From JBAZPT01 sp041645535 (GTDB taxonomy: Bacteria; Patescibacteriota; Minisyncoccia; Moranbacterales; UBA2206): a DNA stretch of 64,000 nt. The position numbers were made by a program, and so were the translations under genes. Positions 52,113 through 59,417 of the stretch are shown here, one piece after another (the stretch's first letter is position 1; every line of letters starts with the position of its first letter). The notes beneath the pieces were generated by a model. The model was not told the DNA's origin. It saw only the letters and a program-made list of their open reading frames with translations, and searched no databases. The DNA is taken from positions 493,115-557,114 of the forward strand of contig JBAZPT010000001.1 of the NCBI GenBank assembly GCA_041645535.1, written 5' to 3'.

Positions 52113-52131
52113 CCTCCCGGATTTTAGGAGG
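52113..52131 (-). terminator. Terminator-like hairpin upstream of the 52102 promoter
   Basis: CCTCC TAAAATCC GGGAGG followed by TTTTT on the minus strand; a truncated copy (cctcccggatttttt) lies beside the second promoter at 53251. Confidence 0.5.
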
Positions 52132-52181
52132 CTTAGATAAGCCAAGATATAGCAAATTTAGAAACATAACTTTTTTGGATT

Positions 52182-52208
52182 TGACACATTTTTCTGTTGG
52201 AGTAAAGT
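52182..52208 (+). promoter_or_regulatory. Possible promoter of the 49-residue ORF
   Basis: ttgaca then taaagt with a 16-nt spacer on the plus strand; the predicted start would fall at about the ATG (52215). Confidence 0.4.
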
Positions 52209-52214
52209 AAGTCT

Positions 52215-52364
52215 ATGAGAAATAAAAAGGATACAAAAAACGAATTCATGACCGTCAAAGAATGGGGAAAACTCCTAAAGGAATTTGTCATCATGAAAGA
52301 GGAAGTCAGGATAATGAAAAAAATAATCAAAGAAAAACTGGGAGTGGAAGTAAGAGTTATCTAA
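52215..52364 (+). CDS. Small helical protein, 49 residues
   Basis: Reads MRNKKDTKNEFMTVKEWGKL then LKEFVIMKEEVRIMKK and ends EKLGVEVRVI. It is charged and predicted to form one long helix or coiled coil. It lies alone on the plus strand between minus-strand genes, with a TTGACA-type promoter before it and a perfect terminator hairpin 55 nt after it, which together define a self-contained transcription unit. No similarity recognised; an antitoxin- or regulator-like peptide is conceivable but unsupported. Confidence 0.5.
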   Translation: MRNKKDTKNEFMTVKEWGKLLKEFVIMKEEVRIMKKIIKEKLGVEVRVI

Positions 52365-52416
52365 AATTAAGCCACGAAAAATACACGAGCTTATCAATAT
52401 TTATATTTCTACTAAA

Positions 52417-52449
52417 GCTGGTTTCTCCCGCGGGAGAAACCAGCTTTTA
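52417..52449 (+). terminator. Perfect hairpin terminator
   Basis: aaagctggtttctccc and its exact complement with minimal loop (cg), followed by ttttaat; works in both directions. Confidence 0.75.
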
Positions 52450-52596
52450 ATATTTCTTTTTCTTGTTCCACTTTTCAACGGTCGTTGAATTTTGGTATAA
52501 TGGTATTTTTCACGAATAGCACCTGAACCTAATACCAATTTACATTTGCCAGGCGACAGCATAACAAATGTAAAAGGTATTTTTTGCAAAATAAAA

Positions 52597-52622
52597 GAGG
52601 GGTGGTTTTTACACCATCCCTC
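52597..52622 (-). terminator. Terminator of the lipoprotein gene
   Basis: GAGGGATGGTGT AAAA ACCACCCCTC followed by TTTTATTTT on the minus strand, 35 nt after the stop. Confidence 0.75.
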
Positions 52623-52656
52623 GTAATTCGCTTTGCGATAAAGACTAAATCTTTTA

Positions 52657-53157
52657 TCAGTGGATTTTTGGTAAATACACTTCTTTTTCAAGCGTGGCAC
52701 TTGAAATTCTAACTTTCGCCAATTCCATACGCCATGAAAGTATAAGATCGTTTAAGTTTGGATATTGCCCTGCATGATATTCCCGATAGCTGTTTTCGCC
52801 GTGATTCAGCCAGGAATCATTGAACACGAATTCGACCGTGGGCGTGTTTTTCGTTTCATCAATGATGAAGCGAAGTTTGTTATACGGCAAATCTGTTGGT
52901 ACTATTTCGCCAGGCTTAGGGCTCCAGTAAAATCGAAGCTTAGACTCCATGCCTGATGTTCCGCTTACTGAACCGATACCAAGAAAAAAACTACCAGAGA
53001 CAGATCCGCCAACTGCATTGAATTTCTCTACTCTCACAAGAGAATGTTCACCAAAAAGTCCGGTGTCCTTTAATCCTTCTTTTGGCGGAGTGCCCTTGCA
53101 ACCAATCGCGACAAGCAGTAAACAAATTAATAAAATCAAACTATGTCTATTTTTCAT
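52657..53157 (-). CDS. Lipoprotein of unknown function
   Basis: 166 residues. The signal is MKNRHSLILLICLLLVAIGC with lipobox VAIGC (Cys20). The remaining ~145 residues look beta-rich (VRVEKFNAVGGSVSGSFFLG, KLRFIIDETKNTPTVEFVF), with no recognised domain. A strong AGGAGG precedes the ATG, and a near-consensus promoter lies at 53238-53210. It is expected to be anchored to the membrane and exposed outside. Together with its neighbours it forms an island of small exported proteins that differ in ribosome binding sites from the rest of the window. Confidence 0.75.
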   Translation of the reverse strand: MKNRHSLILLICLLLVAIGCKGTPPKEGLKDTGLFGEHSLVRVEKFNAVGGSVSGSFFLGIGSVSGTSGMESKLRFYWSPKPGEIVPTDLPYNKLRFIIDETKNTPTVEFVFNDSWLNHGENSYREYHAGQYPNLNDLILSWRMELAKVRISSATLEKEVYLPKIH

Positions 53158-53209
53158 TTTCCTTCCCTCCTTATTGGGCTAGATTTTTGTCAAAAAACCA
53201 CTTCTGGAT

Positions 53210-53238
53210 AGTCTAGCATTTTTGAGGCTTTCTGTCAA
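53210..53238 (-). promoter_or_regulatory. Promoter of the lipoprotein gene
   Basis: TTGACA (53238-53233), 17-nt spacer, extended -10 TGC-TAGACT (53215-53210). Only a few bases differ from the promoter at 52102. Confidence 0.75.
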
Positions 53239-53263
53239 TACCCAAAAACCTCCCGGATTTTTT

Positions 53264-53345
53264 ACCCCCACACCAAAGATATTTTTTGAAAGATTTTTTG
53301 CTTCTTGTTTTACTTTGGATATGAAATAGGCTTTGGTGTGGGGGT
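53264..53345. repeat. 82-nt palindromic element
   Basis: Ends acccccacaccaaag (53264-53278) and exact complement (53331-53345). The cacaccaa core is shared with the 23S hairpin elements. Confidence 0.7.
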
Positions 53346-53362
53346 GTAGAGGCTTAAAAAAG

Positions 53363-53441
53363 CCCCAGCACCAATTTTTGCAAACCAAGAAAAAACCCAT
53401 GGCTATATCAGCGACGAAAAAGCTTGGAAATTGGTGCGGGG
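53363..53441. repeat. 79-nt palindromic element
   Basis: Ends ccccagcaccaattt and aaattggtgcgggg (one extra base in the left arm). It lies 18 nt from the 82-nt element. The ends belong to the same C-C-C-R-C-A-C-Y-A-A type. Confidence 0.65.
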
Positions 53442-53446
53442 TAAAC

Positions 53447-53479
53447 AAAATACGGCTACTTCGAAGCAAGCCGTATTTT
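53447..53479 (-). terminator. Terminator of the TM-helix protein gene
   Basis: aaaatacggct ... agccgtatttt hairpin, 22 nt after the stop, with T residues on the minus side. Confidence 0.6.
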
Positions 53480-53500
53480 GAGTCGTTTTTAGATTTTGAG

Positions 53501-54190
53501 CTAGTTCCTGTCTGTGATTTCTTCGCGTATTTTCTTGATGATCATCGCTGCTTCATCTTTGCCTCCGAGACCGAAAGCCAAGCCCGACGCCAGCGCCAGC
53601 GCTGAGATGATACCGATAAAAATTGTGTTAACCAGAGAGACCGCGATTCCGAGCTGGATGAGCGCCGCCAAAAGACCGAAAATGATAATCGCCCATTTGG
53701 AAATGGTCGCCAAAAGCGTGGCTGACATGACGCCCGCCGCGCGGGTGCTACCTTTCACAACATTATAGACAAAATTTCCAACCAAAAAAGCAATGGCCAA
53801 AACCACCACTGCGACTACGACGTTGGGAATATAGAAAATAATGCTGTTGAGGAAACTGGTAACCTGAACCAACCCTAAAATGTCTGTAGCTGCCATCAAA
53901 AATACCAGAATCAAAAACCATTTGACGAGTCCGCCGATAAATTCAGAGACCGTTTCACTGATGCCAACTTCGCCCAATTTCTTGTTGAAGCCGACTTTTT
54001 CCAATGCCTGGTCAACCTTGATCGATTTGATCAATTTTTCAATTAGTTTTCCAAGGACTGAAGCCACGATCCACCCCACTACGAAGACAATAATCGCTCC
54101 GACGAGAGCCGGAACAAACATAATAAAACGCTCCCACAATCCGAGCAGAGATATTGTTATTGCTTCCCCCCAAGTTTGTATGCCGTTCAT
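53501..54190 (-). CDS. TM-helix-repeat membrane protein, MscS-like
   Basis: 229 residues, about five hydrophobic segments. GAIIVFVVGWIVASVLGKLIEKL and the following KVDQALEKVGFNKKLGE match the conserved TM_helix repeat found in small-conductance mechanosensitive channel relatives. ALASGLAFGLGGKDEAAMIIKKI, at the C-terminus, is the glycine/alanine-rich pore-helix type end. It lacks the large cytoplasmic cage domain of true MscS, so channel activity is uncertain. Confidence 0.75.
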   Translation of the reverse strand: MNGIQTWGEAITISLLGLWERFIMFVPALVGAIIVFVVGWIVASVLGKLIEKLIKSIKVDQALEKVGFNKKLGEVGISETVSEFIGGLVKWFLILVFLMAATDILGLVQVTSFLNSIIFYIPNVVVAVVVLAIAFLVGNFVYNVVKGSTRAAGVMSATLLATISKWAIIIFGLLAALIQLGIAVSLVNTIFIGIISALALASGLAFGLGGKDEAAMIIKKIREEITDRN

Positions 54191-54271
54191 TTATTCACCT
54201 GCCTTTCTAAATAAATCCTTAAATCCTCCATACCTATTCTTCTTTAATTATAGCACTTTTTTGATTTTTGG

Positions 54272-56326
54272 CTATATATCCAGATTTTTGACGCTTTTCG
54301 CGTGCGTTTGGATAAAACGGCGGCGCGGCTCCACTTCATTGCCCATCAAAATATCAAAAATTCTGTCGGCGGCGGAAGCATCTTCAATAAAAACCTGCTT
54401 CATCATTCTTTGCGCCGGATCCATTGTTGTTTCCCAAAGCTGGGCAGGATTCATTTCTCCCAAACCTTTGTAGCGCTGGATATTAATGCCGGCAACTTTT
54501 TCCCCGACTTCGCTTTCGCTTTCATCAGTTTCCATGACAATCTCCTGGTCTAAATTTTCAATTTTTTGGGTTTTTCCGCCAAAGGCGGATCCGCCTTTGG
54601 CGGAGGTTTTTACACTTTGTATTTCTTTTATAATCAGATTCTTATCCTCTTCAGTATAAGCATATCTAATTTCCTTTCCCTTCTGTAATCTATAAAGCGG
54701 CGGCTGGGCAATATAAATGTAGCCTTGTTTTATGAGTTCTTCATAATATCTGTAAAAAAATGTCAGCAGTAAAGTGCGAATGTGCGATCCGTCCACATCG
54801 GCATCAGCCATAATTATAATCCGATGATAGCGCAGTTTCGCGATATTAAAACTGTCGCCGATTCCCGCTCCCAGCGCTATGATAATCGGCTTCAAAGTAT
54901 CGGATTTTACGACTTTATCCAGGGAAGTTTTTTCCACATTAACCAGCTTTCCGCGCAAAGGCAGAATCGCCTGAAATTTCCGATCGCGACCCTGCTTGGC
55001 GCTACCGCCGGCGCTATCACCCTCTACTATATATATCTCGCATTCAGCCGGATCTTTTGAGGAACAGTCCGCCAGTTTTCCTGGAAGGGTCATGCCTTCT
55101 AGCGCCCCTTTGCGGATAACCGCGTCCTTGGCGGCGCGCGCCGCAATTCTGGCCTTAGAAGTCAAAAGACATTTGGCCATTATCGCCTTGGCATTGTTGG
55201 GATGCGATTCCAAAAAATCCGCCAGCCCTTCAGAAACCACGCTGGAAACAATTCCGCGAATCTCGCCGTTTCCTAATTTTGCCTTGGTTTGCCCTTCAAA
55301 TTGCGGGTTGCGCAGTTTGACGCTGATAACCGCGGTCAGGCCTTCCTGTAAATCTTCGGCCGTGAGACTCTCCTCTTTTTCTTTGAGGATATTATTTTTC
55401 CTGGCGTAGTTGTTAATAACTCGGGTGAGTGATGCGCGAAAACCAGCCTCATGCATGCCTCCTTCAGCAGTGAAAATATTGTTGGCGAAAGAGAAAACAT
55501 GTTCCTTGTAGCCATCGGTATATTGCAAAGCGATTTCCACTATTGTTTCATCAACTTTTTTCTCCACATAAAATGGCATTTCGTTTTTGACTTCCTTGCC
55601 GCGGTTCAAAAACTTGATGAAAGAAACTAATCCGCCGTCAAAAAGAAAACCATAGGCTTTTTTTGCGTTTTTATCTCTTTCGTCATAGACTTTGATACTC
55701 ACGCCCCTAGTAAGATAGGCTTGCTGCCTCACATAACCCAAAACTTTTTCCCAGCTATATTTTATTTCCGGAAAAATTTTTGGATCAGCAGAAAAAGTTA
55801 TTTTCGTGCCAGTATCGCTGGCTTTGCCGATAACTTTCGGATCCTTGGTTTTAGCCTTGCCGCGCTCAAATTCCATGGCATAAATTTTGCCGTCTCTTTT
55901 CACTTCCACGCGCGTCCAGATAGAAAGGGCGTTCACTACTGAAACTCCCACGCCGTGCAGTCCCCCGGAAATTTTGTATCCGCTCCCTCCGAATTTTCCA
56001 CCGGCATGCAGCACTGTGAGCACTGTTTCCAGCGTTGATTTTTTGGTTTGCGGATGTTTTTCAACTGGGATGCCGCGGCCATCATCGGTTATTTCTACCA
56101 CATTATCCGGCAGCATTTTGATTTCAATATTTTTACAATAGTCGGCCATGGCCTCATCGATGGAATTATTCACTACTTCCCAAATCAAATGATGGAGGCC
56201 CTCCAGCGAGGTGCCGCCGATATACATTCCGGGTCGTTTGCGCACCGGCTCCAGCCCTTCCAAGACCTGGATAGATTTGGCTGTGTAGTCATTGGCTGTA
56301 TTTTCCTTTTTAATTTTGTCAGACAT
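54272..56326 (-). CDS. gyrB: DNA gyrase subunit B
   Basis: 684 residues. The GHKL ATPase has RPGMYIGGTSLEGLHHLIWE, DDGRGIPV and GGLHGVGVSVVNALS. The TOPRIM motifs are IVEGDSAGGSAKQGRDR and DADVDGSHIRTLLL. The end RYKGLGEMNPAQLWETTMD is normal. A 30-nt perfect palindrome (54575-54604) inserts SAKGGSAFGG between KT and KTQ in the C-terminal part, where length varies among GyrB proteins. It pairs with GyrA to supercoil DNA; gyrA is not in the window. Confidence 0.95.
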   Translation of the reverse strand: MSDKIKKENTANDYTAKSIQVLEGLEPVRKRPGMYIGGTSLEGLHHLIWEVVNNSIDEAMADYCKNIEIKMLPDNVVEITDDGRGIPVEKHPQTKKSTLETVLTVLHAGGKFGGSGYKISGGLHGVGVSVVNALSIWTRVEVKRDGKIYAMEFERGKAKTKDPKVIGKASDTGTKITFSADPKIFPEIKYSWEKVLGYVRQQAYLTRGVSIKVYDERDKNAKKAYGFLFDGGLVSFIKFLNRGKEVKNEMPFYVEKKVDETIVEIALQYTDGYKEHVFSFANNIFTAEGGMHEAGFRASLTRVINNYARKNNILKEKEESLTAEDLQEGLTAVISVKLRNPQFEGQTKAKLGNGEIRGIVSSVVSEGLADFLESHPNNAKAIMAKCLLTSKARIAARAAKDAVIRKGALEGMTLPGKLADCSSKDPAECEIYIVEGDSAGGSAKQGRDRKFQAILPLRGKLVNVEKTSLDKVVKSDTLKPIIIALGAGIGDSFNIAKLRYHRIIIMADADVDGSHIRTLLLTFFYRYYEELIKQGYIYIAQPPLYRLQKGKEIRYAYTEEDKNLIIKEIQSVKTSAKGGSAFGGKTQKIENLDQEIVMETDESESEVGEKVAGINIQRYKGLGEMNPAQLWETTMDPAQRMMKQVFIEDASAADRIFDILMGNEVEPRRRFIQTHAKSVKNLDI
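54575..54604. repeat. 30-nt perfect palindrome in gyrB
   Basis: tccgccaaaggcgga followed by its exact complement; ten codons, in frame. Confidence 0.9.
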
Positions 56327-56339
56327 AAAACTTGAAAAT

Positions 56340-56708
56340 TTAATCTTTACTCAAAAAGTATAACTCGACTAGAAAAACTCCTGCTAGTAAAAGTAGTCCG
56401 TCCCACCAAACCAGCACGCGGAAACTCTGCAAAACCAGCAGGCCAATTGCGAAAAAGGAGAGGATCATCGCTTGGCGGAGACTCATTCCCACATTCGCGA
56501 AAGCCGTTTCGGAAGTGGTGATGCGCCGGCGCAACCGCAAAAATATCAGGTTCAGGATTCCACTCACTGCGAAAAACAGAATAAAGTAAAAAAGAATTTT
56601 TCCCACCGGTCCCGCCTCCGGATCGACCCAGTACACAACCGCCGCCAGTCCCGCAATTGAAAAGAGGGTTACAAATCGCATCCCCCAAATGTAGGATTTT
56701 AATGTCAT
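56340..56708 (-). CDS. Small membrane protein of unknown function
   Basis: 122 residues with three to four hydrophobic segments (FVTLFSIAGLAAVVYWVD, ILFYFILFFAVSGILNLIFL, QAMILSFFAIGLLVLQSFRV, LLLLAGVFLVELYFL). The charged loop RLRRRITTSETAFANVGMSL is typical of a CPR family I know only as hypothetical. It lies 13 nt upstream of the gyrB start on the same strand. Confidence 0.6.
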   Translation of the reverse strand: MTLKSYIWGMRFVTLFSIAGLAAVVYWVDPEAGPVGKILFYFILFFAVSGILNLIFLRLRRRITTSETAFANVGMSLRQAMILSFFAIGLLVLQSFRVLVWWDGLLLLAGVFLVELYFLSKD

Positions 56709-56799
56709 TTTTGTATTTGTTATCCTTTACTTATTATATCGCATCCAAGCTCTTTTCGCAAGCTTGCCCGCCGGATTTGGCGGGGATTTTGAGCGTCAA

Positions 56800-56824
56800 A
56801 AAAAGGCCTGTTTAAGGGCTAATT
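56800..56824 (-). terminator. Possible terminator of the tRNA cluster
   Basis: AGCCC ttaaaca GGCCT followed by TTTTTT on the minus strand, ~20 nt after tRNA-Asp. Confidence 0.45.
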
Positions 56825-56841
56825 TTGTTATTTTTTTGATG

Positions 56842-56915
56842 CGGACCGGACGAGACTCGAACTCGCGACCTCCTCCGTGACAGGGAGGCGCTCTAACCAA
56901 CTGAGCTACCGGTCC
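56842..56915 (-). tRNA. tRNA-Asp(GTC)
   Basis: 74 nt. Acceptor GGACCGG/CCGGTCC, D arm AGCTCAGTTGGTTAGAGC, anticodon loop CTGTCAC, T loop GTTCGAGTC. CCA is not encoded. Confidence 0.95.
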
Positions 56916-56933
56916 ATTTTCTGAATATTTTAG

Positions 56934-57007
56934 TACCAGGGGTGAGATTCGAACTCACGACCCCAGGCTTATGAGTCCTGTGCTCTAACCAACTGAGCTA
57001 CCCTGGC
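56934..57007 (-). tRNA. tRNA-Met(CAT), elongator
   Basis: 74 nt. Acceptor GCCAGGG/CCCTGGT (one G-U), anticodon loop ACTCATAA, T loop GTTCGAATC. The 1-72 pair is present, so it is not the initiator. tRNA-Ile(CAT) with modified C34 cannot be excluded from sequence alone. CCA is not encoded. Confidence 0.87.
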
Positions 57008-57030
57008 ATTCAACTCTGATGTTTAAATAG

Positions 57031-57102
57031 TTGCGGGGGCAGGACTCGAACCTGCAACCTCGTGGTTATGAGCCACGCGAGCTGCCATTGCTCCACCCCG
57101 CT
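57031..57102 (-). tRNA. Initiator tRNA-fMet(CAT)
   Basis: 72 nt. A1 faces A72 without pairing, and the GGAGCA D-arm start and GCTCATAACC anticodon loop follow initiator tRNAs. The anticodon stem ends TGG/CCA instead of the usual GGG/CCC. CCA is not encoded. Confidence 0.88.
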
Positions 57103-57143
57103 ATAAAAACTGTTCTTTATTCTAACAAACTTAATCCAAAACG

Positions 57144-57677
57144 TCAATCCAAAACTTCAAAGTGCCTCAGAAAATGTTCGTATTTACCCAAAACTTCCTC
57201 GGCGGTTTTGCGATCCACTTTAAATTTTTCTTCGTGGATTATCCTATTCCTGATTTCATGGGCTTCTTTTATTTCATCCAGTTTGTCCAGCTGGCCGGCG
57301 GGAATATTATTAATCCTCTCGAGCATATTTTCTCCTTTGTATCCCATGCGCCGGATCAAATCATCAATCGCGCTATCCGCTTCAATAATCGCCACCTTGT
57401 AATCCGCCTCGTTTCCACTTTCCAGTTTTTTCCTGATTTTATCCCAACGCGCCTTCATTTTGATTTTTTTCGTGGTAATCTCCGGAGGCAAATTCATACC
57501 ATATAAAATCTGGCGTATATTTCCTCCTATTCCCCGCTGAATAAGCATCAGAACAAGATCCACGAAAACCACCAGGACATAAATGCCAATGATGTATTTT
57601 ATCACTAAAAAAGTCGTGGAGTGATAGAAGTTCAAGGCGTCATTAATAAATAAATTATAGATTGTTGTGATGTCCAT
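57144..57677 (-). CDS. Membrane-anchored protein with helical C-terminus
   Basis: 177 residues. One or two N-terminal hydrophobic segments (VIKYIIGIYVLVVFVDLVLML) are followed by a helical cytoplasmic region (IKMKARWDKIRKKLESGNE, AIIEADSAIDDLIRRMGYKG). Near the end, AHEIRNRIIHEEKF has the R-x4-H spacing of HEPN-domain nucleases, but one short motif is weak evidence. I know this family only as a conserved CPR hypothetical. It lies downstream of the gatA operon on the same strand. Confidence 0.6.
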   Translation of the reverse strand: MDITTIYNLFINDALNFYHSTTFLVIKYIIGIYVLVVFVDLVLMLIQRGIGGNIRQILYGMNLPPEITTKKIKMKARWDKIRKKLESGNEADYKVAIIEADSAIDDLIRRMGYKGENMLERINNIPAGQLDKLDEIKEAHEIRNRIIHEEKFKVDRKTAEEVLGKYEHFLRHFEVLD

Positions 57678-57696
57678 TTTTTTGTTTTAATTAATT

Positions 57697-59139
57697 TTAA
57701 TTGTTGACTTCATACGCGTGCGCGGCATTGAGCAAGCCCTCCTCATCAAACCATTTGCCCATCAGCTGAAAACCGAATGGCAGCCCGTTTACAATTGGCC
57801 CCGGCACAGAAATAGCCGGCACACCTACGATGTTGGCGGTCACCGTAAAAATATCCGCCAAATACATCTCCAGCGGATCCTCGGTTTTTTCGCCCAATTT
57901 AAAAGCTGGAGTGGGAGTCGTCGGAGTAAGAATCAGGTCAACCTCCTGGAAAGCTTTTTCAAAATCTTTTTTAATGAGCGTGCGCACTTTTTGCGCCCGC
58001 AGATAATAGGCTTCGTAATAGCCGGACGAAAGCGCGTAAGTTCCCAGCATTATTCTTCTTTTAACTTCCGCGCCTAACCCATAACGGCGGGAATCCAAAT
58101 AGGTTTCTAAAAGATTTTGATCTCCATCAGTGATTTTAATTGGCGTATTTTTATGGTCGTTGGCGCGCATACCGTATTTTATACCGTCAAATTTAGCCAG
58201 GTTGGAACTTAATTCGCACGGCATAATAATATAATAAACCGGCAGTGAATATTTGGCATGCGGCAATTCTATTTCCTTGATTTCAGCGCCCAGCTTTTTG
58301 TATTTATCTATAACTTTTTCGATTGAATTTTTAGCGTCCGCGCTTAGCTTGTCCAAATATTCTTTGACGATTCCAATCTTCAATCCTTTTATTTCGCCAG
58401 TTAGAAAATTCGTGTAATCTTTTCCGGAACTCTTGGCTGAAGTTGCGTCCAAATTATCCTTGCCGGCAATAACACTCAAAATTATGGCTGCATCTTCCAC
58501 TGTTGAAGTTATAGATCCAATCTGGTCCAGGCTTGACCCCATAGCTACCGCGCCATAGCGGGAAACCCGGCCGTAAGTCGGCTTAAGCCCCACCGCTCCG
58601 CAAAACGCGGCTGGCTGGCGAATTGATCCGCCCGTGTCCGTTCCCAGCGCCCACACGGCTTCGCCGGAAACAACCGCGGCCGCCGATCCGCCAGAAGATC
58701 CTCCGGAAACTTTTTCTAGGTCGTGTGGATTTTTAGTCGGTCCGTAGCCGCTGTTTTCCGTTGACGATCCGCAGGCAAATTCATCCAGATTAGTTTTGCC
58801 TAAAATTACCGCCCCGGCTTCTTTCAATCTCGCGATGACTGTCGCGTCATAGGGAGCTATATAGTTGTCCAATATTTTGGAAGCGGCGGTTGTTCTTATT
58901 CCCCGCACGCAAATATTATCCTTTATCGCACCCGGAATACCTTCCAAAATTCCGATTTTCTCGCCGGCAGAAATTTTGCTGTCCACTTTTTTCGCCTGCT
59001 CCAGCGCTAAATCTTTCGTGGGAGTGAGATAAGCAAAAATATCCTTGTCTTTTTCAGCAATGCGGTCAAAATACTGCTGGGCTAATTCAATAGCGGTGAT
59101 TTCTTTGTTCACTAATTTTTCATGCAGTTCTCGAATCAT
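57697..59139 (-). CDS. gatA: Glutamyl-tRNA(Gln)/aspartyl-tRNA(Asn) amidotransferase subunit A
   Basis: 480 residues, amidase signature family. The catalytic Lys lies in AIKDNICVRG, and the Ser-cisSer-Lys triad serines are in EKVSGGSSGGSAAAV and GTDTGGSIRQPA. It releases ammonia from glutamine for amidation of mischarged tRNA. It overlaps gatC by 4 nt. gatB is not in the window. Confidence 0.95.
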   Translation of the reverse strand: MIRELHEKLVNKEITAIELAQQYFDRIAEKDKDIFAYLTPTKDLALEQAKKVDSKISAGEKIGILEGIPGAIKDNICVRGIRTTAASKILDNYIAPYDATVIARLKEAGAVILGKTNLDEFACGSSTENSGYGPTKNPHDLEKVSGGSSGGSAAAVVSGEAVWALGTDTGGSIRQPAAFCGAVGLKPTYGRVSRYGAVAMGSSLDQIGSITSTVEDAAIILSVIAGKDNLDATSAKSSGKDYTNFLTGEIKGLKIGIVKEYLDKLSADAKNSIEKVIDKYKKLGAEIKEIELPHAKYSLPVYYIIMPCELSSNLAKFDGIKYGMRANDHKNTPIKITDGDQNLLETYLDSRRYGLGAEVKRRIMLGTYALSSGYYEAYYLRAQKVRTLIKKDFEKAFQEVDLILTPTTPTPAFKLGEKTEDPLEMYLADIFTVTANIVGVPAISVPGPIVNGLPFGFQLMGKWFDEEGLLNAAHAYEVNN

Positions 59140-59417
59140 AAAATGCTTTTGACTTTATTGAAATTATTTTTTTTCTCTGGAAATAATTCGACTATTCCAT
59201 CCTTATTGCCAAATTCCCGTTCTTTGTCTTCGCGCGCCACATTTTCGAGACCGGTGATATGCGCTGTCGGCTCCACGCCTTCTACATTAACCTCCCTGAG
59301 TTCATCTATCCAATCCAAAATCGAAGACATATCTTTCTGATATTTCTCTATTTCTTTTTCGTCGAGGCCGATGCGAGCCAGTCCGGCGATATGTTTTACT
59401 TCTTCCTCTGATATCAT
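59136..59417 (-). CDS. gatC: Amidotransferase subunit C
   Basis: 93 residues, full length. EEEVKHIAGLARIGLDEKEI, DMSSILDWIDELREVNVEGV and EPTAHITGLENVAREDKERE are typical. GatC holds the GatA-GatB complex together. It overlaps ligA by 4 nt and gatA by 4 nt, so the three genes form a coupled operon. Confidence 0.93.
   Translation of the reverse strand: MISEEEVKHIAGLARIGLDEKEIEKYQKDMSSILDWIDELREVNVEGVEPTAHITGLENVAREDKEREFGNKDGIVELFPEKKNNFNKVKSIL

Noticed and set aside
52401..52700. Possible 99-codon minus-strand gene
   Set aside because: It runs through a perfect terminator hairpin (52417-52449) and a second one (52597-52622), overlaps the lipoprotein gene end, and the peptide shows no domain-like composition.
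53264..53441. CRISPR-like repeat pair
   Set aside because: The repeats are inverted, not direct, differ between the two units, and there are no spacers or cas genes.
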